Positions 1-6,583 are shown, numbered from the stretch's first letter. The stretch is 64,000 nucleotides of DNA from Actinomycetes bacterium (GCA_023460315.1 JAEWQO010000136.1:1-64000), one strand, 5' to 3'. Notes: generated from the sequence alone by a model not told the origin. Program-made: numbers and translations.

Positions 1-136
1 CGGTCTTCTTTGCCGTGCCGGAATCGATTCTATGGAGGCGCATATCGCTTGCGCAATCGCGTCACCATGATTTATGCGGGATGGTCACCACGATTTACGT
101 CGTGCGTGCACATCGGTGTTGAACATAGATAGAGCC

Positions 137-889
137 ATGAACCCGCGCGCTGACCGCGTGAGGAGGGCCTACAACCTCCACCTCGTGGATGGGTTCTCCG
201 TGGGGCCGGGAGGGATGCCCGCGCTCGACCCCGTGGAGGCCGCGCCCGAGCGCCTGAGGGCCTTCACGTCGTGCTCCAGGCACACAGACCCCAAGGCGGG
301 CGTGCACTTCTTCCTTGACGACTACCGCTTCGAGGGCACGTGGAGCGACCCCGAGAGGTACGCGGGCATGCTCTCCCGCTTCGCCTGCGTCCTCACACCC
401 GACTTTTCGTGCTACCTCGACATGCCCCAGCCCATGCAGAGGTGGAACGTCTACCGGGGCCGCGCCGTCGGGCGGGCGTGGCAGGACGCGGGCCTCGCCG
501 TCGTGCCGACGCTCACGTGGGCAGGGCCGGACACCTACGCCTTCTGCTTCGAGGGCATCCCCGAAGGCTCCACGGTGGCGCTCTCGACCGTGGGCCTGAT
601 GGACTGCGAGGAGGGCGTGGAGCTGTTCCAAGAGGGGGCCTCGGAGGCCATGGGGAGGCTGCGCCCGTCCCTCGTGCTCGCCTACGGCAGGCGGTGCGGC
701 TTCGACGCCCACGGGGCCGAGGTCGCGTGGTACGAGAGCGAGATGCAGAGCAGGTTCGCGGACATGAGGGCCGAGGCGCAACGGGCGCGCAACGGCATGG
801 CCGGGGAAGGACAGGCAAACGCAGACATAACGCCAGATGGAACGGCGGTTGCAAAAGACCGGCGCGACGCTTTTGGCAGGAACAAGTGA
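137..889 (+). CDS. DUF4417 family protein
   Basis: About 250 residues. The family pattern is visible: VHFFLDDYRFEG, then VLTPDFSCYLDMP, WNVYRGRAVGRAWQ, VVPTLTWAGPDTYAFCFEGI and a glycine-rich strand. DUF4417 proteins are common on phages, plasmids and conjugative elements; their biochemical role is not established. The start is uncertain: an in-frame ATG at 74 adds 21 residues that look unlike the family, so I prefer 137, although neither has a clear ribosome site. The stop overlaps by one base an ATG at 889, and a small basic gene follows at 916 in the same direction. The gene is very GC-rich compared with the chromosome right of 5.1 kb, in keeping with transfer. Confidence 0.75.
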   Translation: MNPRADRVRRAYNLHLVDGFSVGPGGMPALDPVEAAPERLRAFTSCSRHTDPKAGVHFFLDDYRFEGTWSDPERYAGMLSRFACVLTPDFSCYLDMPQPMQRWNVYRGRAVGRAWQDAGLAVVPTLTWAGPDTYAFCFEGIPEGSTVALSTVGLMDCEEGVELFQEGASEAMGRLRPSLVLAYGRRCGFDAHGAEVAWYESEMQSRFADMRAEAQRARNGMAGEGQANADITPDGTAVAKDRRDAFGRNK

Positions 890-915
890 TGCATGGATCG
901 AAGGGAGGTGATCGC

Positions 916-1017
916 ATGGGCAGAGGAAGCAGCAGCGGCAAGGTGAGCGACTACTACAAGAAGCGCGGGCAGAACACCCACGGGTCGGGAGCCAAGCGCC
1001 GCAAGAAGAAGAAATAG
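916..1017 (+). CDS. 33-residue basic small protein
   Basis: A tiny reading frame beginning MGRGSSSGKVSDYY and ending in a lysine/arginine run (AKRRKKKK). It is preceded by a near-consensus ribosome site, AAGGGAGGTGAT, ending five bases before the ATG, which is the main reason to believe it is translated. The protein has no hydrophobic core and should be disordered and nucleic-acid binding in character (inference). It lies 26 bases after the DUF4417 gene, so the two are probably cotranscribed. An alternative in-frame ATG at 889 adds nine residues but lacks the ribosome site. Function unknown. Confidence 0.55.
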   Translation: MGRGSSSGKVSDYYKKRGQNTHGSGAKRRKKKK

Positions 1018-1591
1018 CGCGGCGAGGGAGGGCCGCCGCTCAATCGGCGGCCTGCCCGGCGCATGAGGGGACGCAGGCACCCCCGCCCATGGCAAACCCC
1101 CTTTTTCGGCGGGATTTGGAGACCGGCGGGGGTATCGCCGAGTCCGACGCGAATTCCTTTTATTTGATTCCACGGAGGCTCAATGCTGATTGTCGGCGCT
1201 CGCCCGCTTGGGAAATGCCACAAGGGGAGGGGCGGTAAGATCGCCGAGAAGCCTGGCATCCGGCCCACTTCCCGCCCGGCCTGTGCCTCTCTCCCCGCAT
1301 CCCATAGGGGGTCGCGCGCGCATGTTACTTATGCATCACAGATAGAGGCGATCCTTGGGGGAGACAAGGGCCTAAAACGGCCCCTTTTGAGCAAAGGACG
1401 TTCCTTTTGGGCACCGGGGAGCATGCCCTCCCCCGCCGCGCGAGGCCCCCACTGCGCCATGGGGCTAATTTAGAGAGACGCTTTTTCCACACCTGGGGCC
1501 TATGCCCTCCCCCTGCCCTCAGGCGACCCCAGAGGCGTAGCGCCTATATCCCCCCGAGGCCCGCCCGCGTTCCAGAACGCGGACGCGCCGC
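1018..1591. other. Gene-free stretch between convergent genes
   Basis: No convincing coding frame. Two hairpins are visible: GGCCGCCG (1031-1038) with CGGCGGCC (1045-1052) just after the 33-residue gene, without a T run; and GGGCC (1368-1372) with GGCCC (1379-1383) followed by CTTTTG, a weak terminator on the + strand. The rest is GC-rich sequence with short purine and pyrimidine tracts and no repeat I could recognise. Confidence 0.5.
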
Positions 1592-1855
1592 TCAGTCGCG
1601 CACCCTCTCGAACACCAGGTTGCACACGGTCCTGTCGCCGCCGCCGAAGCCCGAAGAGTTCGCGGTGGACTGGGCGAAGGTGTGCAGCCGGTACCCGCTG
1701 GCGTACTGCTCGTTGCACACGTCCTCTATCTCCCTGAAGTTCTTCGACCCCTTGCCGGTGAACTTCTCCCTCAGCACGATCTGCATTACCCGGTACTTCC
1801 CCGCGCCGGAATTGGCTTTCCCGTCCTGGTCGTTGAAGCTGTCCATGATGCCCAT
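1592..1855 (-). CDS. DUF4177-like small protein
   Basis: 87 residues from ATG at 1855, with GAGGAGG about twelve bases upstream. The body KYRVMQIVLREKF followed by NEQYASGYRLHTFAQ matches the compact alpha/beta pattern of DUF4177-type proteins (an initial strand 'YrV..i', then a helix leading into 'GYrL.tf'). The family is small and of unknown function and is frequent on mobile DNA and in gut actinobacteria. A longer frame upstream to 1993 is rejected because its extra residues are arginine-rich and lack a ribosome site. It lies 145 bases downstream of a three-gene overlapping operon and may be its last member. Confidence 0.6.
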   Translation of the reverse strand: MGIMDSFNDQDGKANSGAGKYRVMQIVLREKFTGKGSKNFREIEDVCNEQYASGYRLHTFAQSTANSSGFGGGDRTVCNLVFERVRD

Positions 1856-2000
1856 TGCGCCTTCCGCCTCCTCGGTCGATTCGCGGCCGACGCGCGGCCG
1901 CCCTGCACGGCACTCTATCACAAAGGCGGCCATGCCGGGCCATGCGCCAGACCGGGGGAAGGACAAGCGCCTCGCCGGATCGAGGCGGCCCACCTCCTCC

Positions 2001-2264
2001 CTATCGCTCCACGAACCCCATGGCCGACCTGCTCGCTTCGTAGAGCAGGCCCTTGTGGGCCATCTCCAGCTCGTCCAGGTGGCGCTCGAGCATGCGGCGG
2101 ACGGCGGCGGGCATGGGGCGCGAGAAGCCGCCCGCGTCGTCTATCCTGATCGCGCTCCTCGTGATCTCCGTCACCGCGCTCACCGTCTCCTCGGGGTAGA
2201 GCGCAGAATCCGAGACGTACCTCGCCTTCCTCCCGCACGGCACCGCGCGCGTCTCCGCGCTCAT
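2001..2264 (-). CDS. Hypothetical protein, third gene of element operon
   Basis: 87 residues starting MSAETRAVPCGRKARY. Its ATG (2262-2264) overlaps the TGA of the preceding gene, a translational-coupling arrangement. The sequence is polar and predicted helical, with a conserved-looking stretch LERHLDELEMAHKGLLYEA near the C-terminus. No membrane segment and no recognised domain. The overlap with its neighbours in the same direction is the best evidence that it is real. Function unknown; small accessory proteins of this type are typical of integrative elements. Confidence 0.5.
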   Translation of the reverse strand: MSAETRAVPCGRKARYVSDSALYPEETVSAVTEITRSAIRIDDAGGFSRPMPAAVRRMLERHLDELEMAHKGLLYEASRSAMGFVER

Positions 2265-2521
2265 CCCATGATCCCGGTCGCCACGGTCAGGTCGCACCAG
2301 CACTTGAACATGAGGCGGGAGGCCGTGTCCGCCACGTCGCGGGCGTCCACCTCCTCGCGCTCCTTGCCGAAGGCCACGGCGTCCAGTGCGAGCGAGCACA
2401 CGAGGGCGATCCCGGCAGCCTGGCTGGCGAGCATCCCGGCGTGCCTCCTGCCCTCCTCGCTCCCCTCCTCGTCGTCCATGGCGTCCGTCCCGTCGAAAAG
2501 CCCCGGCTCCGTCGCGTTCAT
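2261..2521 (-). CDS. Hypothetical protein, second gene of element operon
   Basis: 86 residues from ATG at 2521, starting MNATEPGLFDGTDAM. An acidic N-terminal third is followed by a helical, alanine-rich segment (ASQAAGIALVCSLALDAVAF) and a C-terminal stretch with two cysteines (FKCWCDL). The start overlaps the stop of the upstream gene as ATGA and its own stop overlaps the next start, so three genes are translationally linked. The longer frame up to 2662 is arginine-rich shadow of the neighbour and is rejected. No domain recognised. Confidence 0.5.
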   Translation of the reverse strand: MNATEPGLFDGTDAMDDEEGSEEGRRHAGMLASQAAGIALVCSLALDAVAFGKEREEVDARDVADTASRLMFKCWCDLTVATGIMG

Positions 2522-2706
2522 TCCGCATCGCCCCCCGCGAGCGCCAGCGAGAACGCGTCTGAGTAGGCGTCCCGGGCGGACTCCAGCATGATCTGCACGT
2601 CGTCGCGTCCCCCGCCGTCCCTGACGCGCTCCAGGCTCGCGAGCACGTCCCTTGCGGCCCACCCGATGCGGTCCATGAGCCTCGCCGCCTTCTCTGCCTC
2701 AGTCAT
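2518..2706 (-). CDS. Hypothetical protein, first gene of element operon
   Basis: 62 residues starting MTEAEKAARLMDRIGW, almost entirely predicted helix and acidic. The ribosome site AAGGAGGA lies a few bases before the ATG at 2706 and decides the start over an in-frame upstream codon at 2751. It is first in a leftward operon whose promoter region is shared with the divergent HTH gene at 2937. Function unknown. Size and composition would fit a small DNA-element accessory or regulatory protein, but nothing in the sequence shows that. Confidence 0.55.
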   Translation of the reverse strand: MTEAEKAARLMDRIGWAARDVLASLERVRDGGGRDDVQIMLESARDAYSDAFSLALAGGDAE

Positions 2707-2826
2707 GGTAGAATCCTCCTTGCTGGCCCCTCGGGGCCGTCTGCGGGGCATCCCGGCGTTTCCAGGCGCTTTGCGGGATGCCCTTCCCTTTCCTCGCTCG
2801 GGGTCATCAACCCTTTGCTATCTCAT

Positions 2827-2855
2827 ATAATATACGCTATAACTATAGTGCACAA
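2827..2855 (-). promoter_or_regulatory. Leftward promoter of small-gene operon
   Basis: On the minus strand TTGTGC (2855-2850) and TATTAT (2832-2827) are separated by 17 bases, a good sigma-70-like pair. Transcription would run left into the three overlapping small genes starting at 2706, giving an untranslated leader of about 115 bases. Confidence 0.5.
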
Positions 2856-2914
2856 TAGATATAGTTTGTCCTCCATTAGATGTACACAATAGTTATAGTT
2901 CGTAATGGTATACT
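2841..2914. promoter_or_regulatory. Divergent operator-promoter region with repeated TATAGTT
   Basis: The AT-rich stretch holds AACTATA (2841-2847) facing TATAGTT (2860-2866), an inverted repeat with a twelve-base centre, and a further TTATAGTT near 2893-2900. The motif CACAATAG-(N)-TATAGTT occurs twice in direct orientation (2851 and 2885). TATACT (2909-2914) is a likely -10 for the rightward HTH gene. The repeated half-sites lie across both promoters, so the HTH protein encoded at 2937 is the natural candidate to bind them (inference). Confidence 0.5.
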
Positions 2915-2936
2915 GATTCCTGTAAGGAGGTACACC

Positions 2937-3203
2937 ATGAAAACCACTGACGCAATCCGCAGCGCCGTCAAAGCATCAGGGCATAGCATGCGTGCGCTGT
3001 CGAGCATGGCTGGAAGAAGCGACAATTATATTTCCGGCGTCGTCGGGCAGGCCGAGCGCATGGGCAGCGAACTGACCGGTTCCACCATCGCAACCATTGC
3101 GGAAGCATGCGACTATTCGCTTGCCCTCGTCCCTCACGCAGACGTTCCCGGCTCCGCGCTCGTGATCGACCCGCCGGACGAGAGCGGTTCTAAGCCCGTC
3201 TGA
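2937..3203 (+). CDS. Small HTH (XRE-like) regulator
   Basis: 88 residues from ATG at 2937 with AAGGAGG seven bases upstream. The N-terminal half reads as a helix-turn-helix: DAIRSAVKASGHSMRALSSMAGRSDNY... with the turn at 'SMRALSSMAGRS', followed by a segment ending TIATIAEACDYSLALVP that is typical of XRE/Cro-type proteins of phages and integrative elements. The C-terminus is short and acidic. It is divergent from the small-gene operon and sits beside a repeated operator, so autoregulation and control of that operon are likely. An upstream in-frame ATG at 2880 falls inside the promoter and is rejected. Confidence 0.65.
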   Translation: MKTTDAIRSAVKASGHSMRALSSMAGRSDNYISGVVGQAERMGSELTGSTIATIAEACDYSLALVPHADVPGSALVIDPPDESGSKPV

Positions 3204-3544
3204 GGCCCCATGTTGCCGCCAGATTACACGGGGGACGGGAAATGCCGCCGCAGGGCGCATGGAAGCCTTCCGCATGCCCTCAGGCAGACCCAAGCCTCAT
3301 TTCAGATGGCGTTTGGCACGGGCGCACTCCGAAGGCCGTGGCCAAGCCCGCTGCATCCCGCAAAGGCGAGTCCCCCCGGTTTGCCTGGGTCGTTGGTCCC
3401 AGAGGGACCGATGCGGGGAAGGTAAAAAGAAGAGTGCGACTAAATTTGAAATTCAAAAATTGGCAGAGCGAAGGCGCAAGGCGGCCCCTTCATGGGCCTT
3501 TCCATGCGGATGCCAGTGAAGCCCAAACTATGTTCGTGCTGGAC
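3204..3544. other. Gene-free stretch
   Basis: No credible gene on either strand; the short open frames here lack ribosome sites and sensible composition. The sequence separates the HTH gene from the convergent YbjQ-like gene. I see no repeat, tRNA or clear terminator in it. Confidence 0.4.
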
Positions 3545-4201
3545 CTAGACTCTCCTGATTGTGACTGATGTGCCAGCGGCGGAGACACCCATCATTACCC
3601 CCACAGAATAGACATCGAAAGTTATCCCCAATACCGCATTACCATCCGCATAAACTGCCTTTTTGATCAAGTCTGACAATGCCTGATCTTTTGCTGCCGA
3701 AACCTTATCTCCAAGAGCAAGTGATTCAATGCCGACCACATTTGACGCAATAGCTTTGGCATCTGCCACTATCCCTGCACCCATAAGACAATCGCCCGAG
3801 TAAACCCCATGATAGGCGACTATCTCGTATCCGTCGAACTGCGGCCCCGTCGTTAGCAGCACCTGATCACGTTTGAAACGAAAACGCTCTTCGTTCCGTT
3901 CGATTCGCGCTTGCTCCTTGGCCATTTCCCGCTTCTCTTCTTCGGTGATACCAAGCAAGCTCTCGACCGTGCTTGATACAGCAGGCTTCATGATGCCTTT
4001 GGAAAGCAATTCCTTGAAATAGTCCACTGCCCCCTCATACGACATCATCGCCATTTGGTTGGATGAATGCCTGTAGCCCAATCTCTCTTTCATGTCGGAG
4101 CAGTTTGGACAGACCAGCTTGTCTGGCAAATCGTCACGCAGAGTTCGTTGGATACTAAACTTTCCAACCTTGTTTCCGCAAATGCAACACGTTTCCGCCA
4201 T
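3545..4201 (-). CDS. YbjQ/UPF0145-family protein with N-terminal zinc ribbon
   Basis: 218 residues. Residues 1-40 carry CCICGNK and CPNCSD, two CxxC pairs typical of a zinc ribbon. The C-terminal hundred residues match the YbjQ (UPF0145, 'heavy-metal-binding') fold: GYEIVAYHGVYSGDCLMG, a central helix, and a final strand VGVMMGVSAAGTSVTI. YbjQ proteins form pentameric rings of unknown function; the added ribbon and a charged helical linker (EEEKREMAKEQARIERNEER) are an accessory architecture. The start at 4201 (MAETCC) is preferred over the ATG at 4210 because AAGGAG is then nine bases upstream rather than abutting. It lies within the putative element. Confidence 0.7.
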   Translation of the reverse strand: MAETCCICGNKVGKFSIQRTLRDDLPDKLVCPNCSDMKERLGYRHSSNQMAMMSYEGAVDYFKELLSKGIMKPAVSSTVESLLGITEEEKREMAKEQARIERNEERFRFKRDQVLLTTGPQFDGYEIVAYHGVYSGDCLMGAGIVADAKAIASNVVGIESLALGDKVSAAKDQALSDLIKKAVYADGNAVLGITFDVYSVGVMMGVSAAGTSVTIRRV

Positions 4202-4599
4202 TTTAAGCATCTCCTTGCTCCCTGAACCTTAAGGCTGCAGCGGCTTGACGCAAGCGCAATCCTTAACCAACACCACAGAAGAGATGCGCAACGGCACCAC
4301 AACAGCATCGAGGATAGGGATGCCCTGAACCATTAACGCATTCAACGGTAAGTTCTTGTTTTCCTCCAAGGGCGTCGATAGTATCGACGGCAGGTTTCTC
4401 ATCGTCGTCCAAGCGGACAATTGCGTTTCCACTGCTATGATACAATAGAAAGATGTTGCACACGTCATGCTGCATAAATGGCAACGTAAAGTCGATGGGA
4501 GTCAAGCCTATCCCTTGATGGCGACCATTCCCCTGCCAACTTTACGCCGCCAATCACATGGGATGCCCTGCACCATCGACGCATATGTGGTACAATCCG

Positions 4600-4688
4600 A
4601 GACGAACGGTGCCCCGCCAACTCGGGCAGCACTTGTTCACTTACTCAAAGTCGGGATAGGCTTACCAGGCATCCCGGCTTCTTTTTTC
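4600..4688 (+). ncRNA. Candidate antisense antitoxin RNA
   Basis: A TACAAT -10 box (4591-4596) would start a transcript near 4602 that ends at a strong intrinsic terminator: AAGTCGGGAT (4648-4657) pairs with ATCCCGGCTT (4671-4680), followed by CTTTTTT. The resulting RNA of roughly 85 bases contains no reading frame with a ribosome site. It faces the 26-residue hydrophobic gene on the opposite strand, and the two transcripts would overlap through the toxin 3' untranslated region and the shared hairpin. That layout is the one known for Fst/TxpA-type type I toxin-antitoxin loci. The exact ends are inferred. Confidence 0.5.
4648..4686 (+). terminator. Intrinsic terminator of antisense RNA
   Basis: Ten-pair stem (one G-U) AAGTCGGGAT / ATCCCGGCTT with a 13-base loop, then CTTTTTT. 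On the opposite strand the stem is followed only by ACTTTGAG, so termination should be stronger rightward, with weaker bidirectional action for the toxin mRNA. Confidence 0.65.
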
Positions 4689-4703
4689 GCACAAGGCCGT
4701 TCG

Positions 4704-4784
4704 TCACTCCCTTCGAGCCAAACTCACGATTCCGATTACCACCGAAAAGATTGCGCATAACGCAATAATCGTTTGAATGTCCAT
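4704..4784 (-). CDS. Candidate type I toxin, 26-residue membrane peptide
   Basis: The frame reads MDIQTIIALCAIFSVVIGIV then SLARRE and stops: one uninterrupted hydrophobic helix of about 20 residues with a short positively charged C-terminus. This is the classic composition of Fst/TxpA/BsrG-like and 'holin-like' type I toxins, which insert in the membrane and depolarise it. GGGGAAG lies five bases before the ATG. A TACAAT box on the minus strand (4840-4835) would give a leader of about 45 bases. The gene converges on the antisense RNA described at 4600 and lies about 300 bases inside the element boundary, where an addiction module would stabilise the element. It is too short to be found by usual gene callers. 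Confidence 0.6.
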   Translation of the reverse strand: MDIQTIIALCAIFSVVIGIVSLARRE

Positions 4785-5091
4785 TGGCTTCCCCGATCAG
4801 GTCGAGGCCGCCCGAGCGACGAAGCACCGCGCCCATTGTAGCGCACGGAGAGCCTTTCGGGAGCGGAGGGCGCGCCTCGATGCGCGCCCGACGCGGGACG
4901 CGGGGAGTCTCGTTCCGTCCTCTCCGACGCCCCCGGCCTGACCGCCGGGAGCGTCCTTCCGAGGCGTTGTGTCCCAGGACACAACTAGGACACAACGCGC
5001 ACGAAACTACCTAGTTTTACCTATAACCACCTATAGCCAAGACACAAGCAAATCACTCTAAAAATATACTCTGATCTGGCCTTTTCTTTAC
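4785..5091. other. Element end with attachment-flanking repeats
   Basis: GC-rich up to about 4960, holding the presumed toxin promoter (TACAAT, minus strand, 4840-4835). From 4964 the composition changes to a run of GGACACAAC repeats and then AT-rich sequence leading to the tRNA fragment at 5092. No protein gene seen. Confidence 0.5.
4964..4998. repeat. Inverted/direct repeats beside attachment site
   Basis: GCGTTGTGTCC (4964-4974) is exactly inverted as GGACACAACGC (4988-4998), and a third copy, GGACACAAC (4977-4985), sits between them, forming a tight palindrome with the first (two-base centre). Such closely spaced repeats about 100 bases from a tRNA core site resemble arm-type or excisionase sites of tyrosine-recombinase elements (inference). 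Confidence 0.55.
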
Positions 5092-5136
5092 CTCGTAATG
5101 CGTAGGTCAGCGGTTCGAATCCGCTCGTTGGCTCCA
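5092..5136 (+). other. Displaced 3' fragment of tRNA-Thr(CGT); probable att site
   Basis: From the anticodon loop CTCGTAA (5092-5098) onward the sequence is a perfect tRNA 3' half: stem TGCGT, T-arm AGCGG-TTCGAAT-CCGCT, acceptor strand CGTTGGC, discriminator T and CCA (5134-5136). The 5' half is absent: bases before 5092 (CTTTAC) cannot pair with TGCGT, and no GCCAACG acceptor strand is present upstream. This is what an element leaves after integrating in the anticodon loop of tRNA-Thr, carrying a replacement 3' half to its other end. The intact gene should therefore lie left of the window. Confidence 0.7.
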
Positions 5137-5145
5137 GGAAATGTG

Positions 5146-5179
5146 CAGGTCAGTCAGGGCAACTTGGCTGGCCTGTTTC
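5146..5179 (+). terminator. Terminator after tRNA fragment
   Basis: CAGGTCAG (5146-5153) pairs with CTGGCCTG (5168-5175, one G-U) and is followed by TTTCTCT. It is probably the original terminator of the interrupted tRNA-Thr gene. Confidence 0.55.
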
Positions 5180-5425
5180 TCTGTTCGGAGTAGCTGTCAC
5201 CTCAGGGGGAAACTCCTTCCCAATTATCACCGGCGATCCAAGACAATGAAGGCCGGGAAAAGTTCTTTCATCCTCCCCCGTTATCGCATCTTCGGAACAA
5301 TCCGCGTTCCTGCCAGAGGGACCGGTATACTAATGTCCATAGCGGCCAAGACTGGGCTGAGAGGCAGTGTAAAGGGCGTTCGACAAGCCGCCGAAGAACG
5401 CAGCCACCGGAAGACAGGAGACAGC

Positions 5426-5908
5426 ATGCTCTACGACAACATCATGGTGCCGTTCGATGGGTCGGCATCGGCTCATGCAGCGCTCGACGAAGCGATACGG
5501 TTCGCGAAGGACGACCCCGGCGCGGCGCTCGTCATCGTCCAGATCATCGACACGGAGAAGCTGGTCATCGCAAAACTGGAATCCGCCGGACGGCGCAGGG
5601 ACTCCGTCACGTCCGATGAGCTTCACGAGATATATGACGAGGCGGTCAACGATGCCGGCAAGAGATTGCATCGCCAGATCGACAGCAAGCTCAAAGGCCT
5701 CATGAACAAAATAACCGTCGAGCTTCTGGAAGAAACGGTCCCCGGAGAGCAGATCGTCACCTATGCGGCTGAGCATGATTGCGATCTCGTGGTCATGGGA
5801 TCGCGCGGACTTGGTGCTATTCGCGGCATCATCGGCAGCGTGAGCAGTCACGTCTTGCGCGAAGCCGACGTGCCCGTGCTCATCGTCAAAGAGGGCACGA
5901 CCGACTAG
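5426..5908 (+). CDS. Universal stress protein, UspA family
   Basis: 160 residues, the usual single-domain length. The opening LYDNIMVPFDGSASAHAALD has the 'PfDGS..a..AL..A' pattern, and the C-terminal GSRGLGAIRGIIGSVSSHVL fits the G-2X-G-9X-G(S) nucleotide-binding signature, so it should be an ATP-binding UspA rather than the non-binding type. Known UspA-type proteins accumulate under stress and bind nucleotides. The ATG at 5426 has AGGAG eight bases upstream; the longer open frame back to 5141 overlaps the tRNA terminator and is rejected. It stands alone, followed 180 bases later by the encapsulin genes, with which it may share stress control. Confidence 0.88.
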   Translation: MLYDNIMVPFDGSASAHAALDEAIRFAKDDPGAALVIVQIIDTEKLVIAKLESAGRRRDSVTSDELHEIYDEAVNDAGKRLHRQIDSKLKGLMNKITVELLEETVPGEQIVTYAAEHDCDLVVMGSRGLGAIRGIIGSVSSHVLREADVPVLIVKEGTTD

Positions 5909-6086
5909 CCGGCTCAAGTTATCGAGAATTTATATCATTAATACCATACTGTAAGAATAATCTTCCTGCATTAGCGGTATGATGACAAAGGGATAACAGA
6001 CCGCTGCTTGGCTGGTCAACCCGGTTTTTGTAAAGGATCGGCAAAGACCCAGACGAGCAGACGAAAAGATGAAGGAGAGGAACGTC

Positions 6087-6458
6087 ATGCCCAGTTTTGC
6101 CAATCCGTTTGCCGGCAACGTCGACCGCAAGATGACGAATGCGGAGCTCATGCAGGCCCTGCGTTTGGATATCGCCGGTGAGCTCGAAGCCATCTATCTG
6201 TATGAATCTCACTATCTCGCAACGGACGATCCGGCCGCCAAGGCTGTTTTGGCCGATATCCGCGACGAGGAGAAGGCCCACATGGGCGAACTCATCACCC
6301 TCATGCGTCACCTGGATCCCAAGGAGACGGAATTCTTCCTGGACGGCGAAGGGGAGGTACAGGAAATGCTGGAGGATCTGGGCATCAAGACCGACGGCCA
6401 GATAGCCCCAGCACCTTCCGAGCCAGCCTCCGCCCCAACCGTCGGAGACCTGTCCTAG
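6087..6458 (+). CDS. Encapsulated ferritin-like protein (EncFtn)
   Basis: 123 residues. EncFtn is a ferroxidase cargo that oxidises Fe(II) inside the encapsulin shell. The two-helix half-ferritin is clear: GELEAIYLYESHYLATD, then AVLADIRDEEKAHMGELI. In this numbering E32/E34, E62 and H65 sit where the characterised Rhodospirillum protein has its iron ligands. After a proline/alanine linker (PAPSEPASAP) the chain ends TVGDLS, a good match to the C-terminal cargo-loading peptide (consensus around 'LTVGSL') that docks on the shell interior. The start at 6087 is chosen because AAGGAGAGG lies six bases before it; the ATG at 6069 overlaps that ribosome site. The shell gene follows at 6649. Confidence 0.9.
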   Translation: MPSFANPFAGNVDRKMTNAELMQALRLDIAGELEAIYLYESHYLATDDPAAKAVLADIRDEEKAHMGELITLMRHLDPKETEFFLDGEGEVQEMLEDLGIKTDGQIAPAPSEPASAPTVGDLS

Positions 6459-6567
6459 CCGTATGACGCGAACCGCGATGCCGTGCCCCGGCGAGCCGTT
6501 TTCCCCGCCAGGACACATCCCCTTCGCGTTGCGTGATGGAGGGCGCCGCTTCGCCATCACAGCCTGA

Positions 6568-6583
6568 TGTTTCACGTGAAACA
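6568..6583. promoter_or_regulatory. parS site (ParB-binding centromere)
   Basis: TGTTTCACGTGAAACA, a perfect 16-base palindrome identical to the conserved chromosomal parS consensus bound by ParB (Spo0J). It lies in the 190-base gap between the EncFtn and encapsulin genes. parS sites cluster near the replication origin, so the window should be origin-proximal. No parA, parB, dnaA or DnaA-box cluster is present here. Confidence 0.92.

Larger units (their letters stand above)
4202..4703. other. Gap with a 25-base direct repeat and antisense-RNA promoter
   Basis: No clear protein gene. A minus-strand frame at 4263-4475 has some protein-like composition but no ribosome site. Two copies of GGGATGCCCTG-(A/C)-ACCAT-(T/C)(A/G)-ACGCAT occur at 4317-4341 and 4560-4584, 22 of 25 bases identical. 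The second copy directly precedes the TACAAT box (4591-4596) proposed for the antitoxin RNA. AAGCCTATCCC (4504-4514) is an exact reverse complement of GGGATAGGCTT (4653-4663) in the terminator stem. Confidence 0.45.

Noticed and set aside
95..781. Long minus-strand frame opposite the DUF4417 gene
   Set aside because: A GC-rich mirror of the real gene; histidine/arginine/proline-rich with no domain.
3600..3640. Possible DnaA box TTATCCCCA
   Set aside because: Single copy with a mismatch inside a coding region; no cluster, no AT-rich unwinding element, so not an origin.
4263..4505. Minus-strand frame of 80 residues in the element
   Set aside because: Composition is partly protein-like, but no ribosome site, an unlikely TTG start and a competing frame on the same strand; kept only as a remark.
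5050..5136. Intact tRNA-Thr gene
   Set aside because: The 5' acceptor, D-arm and 5' anticodon stem are missing; upstream bases cannot pair.
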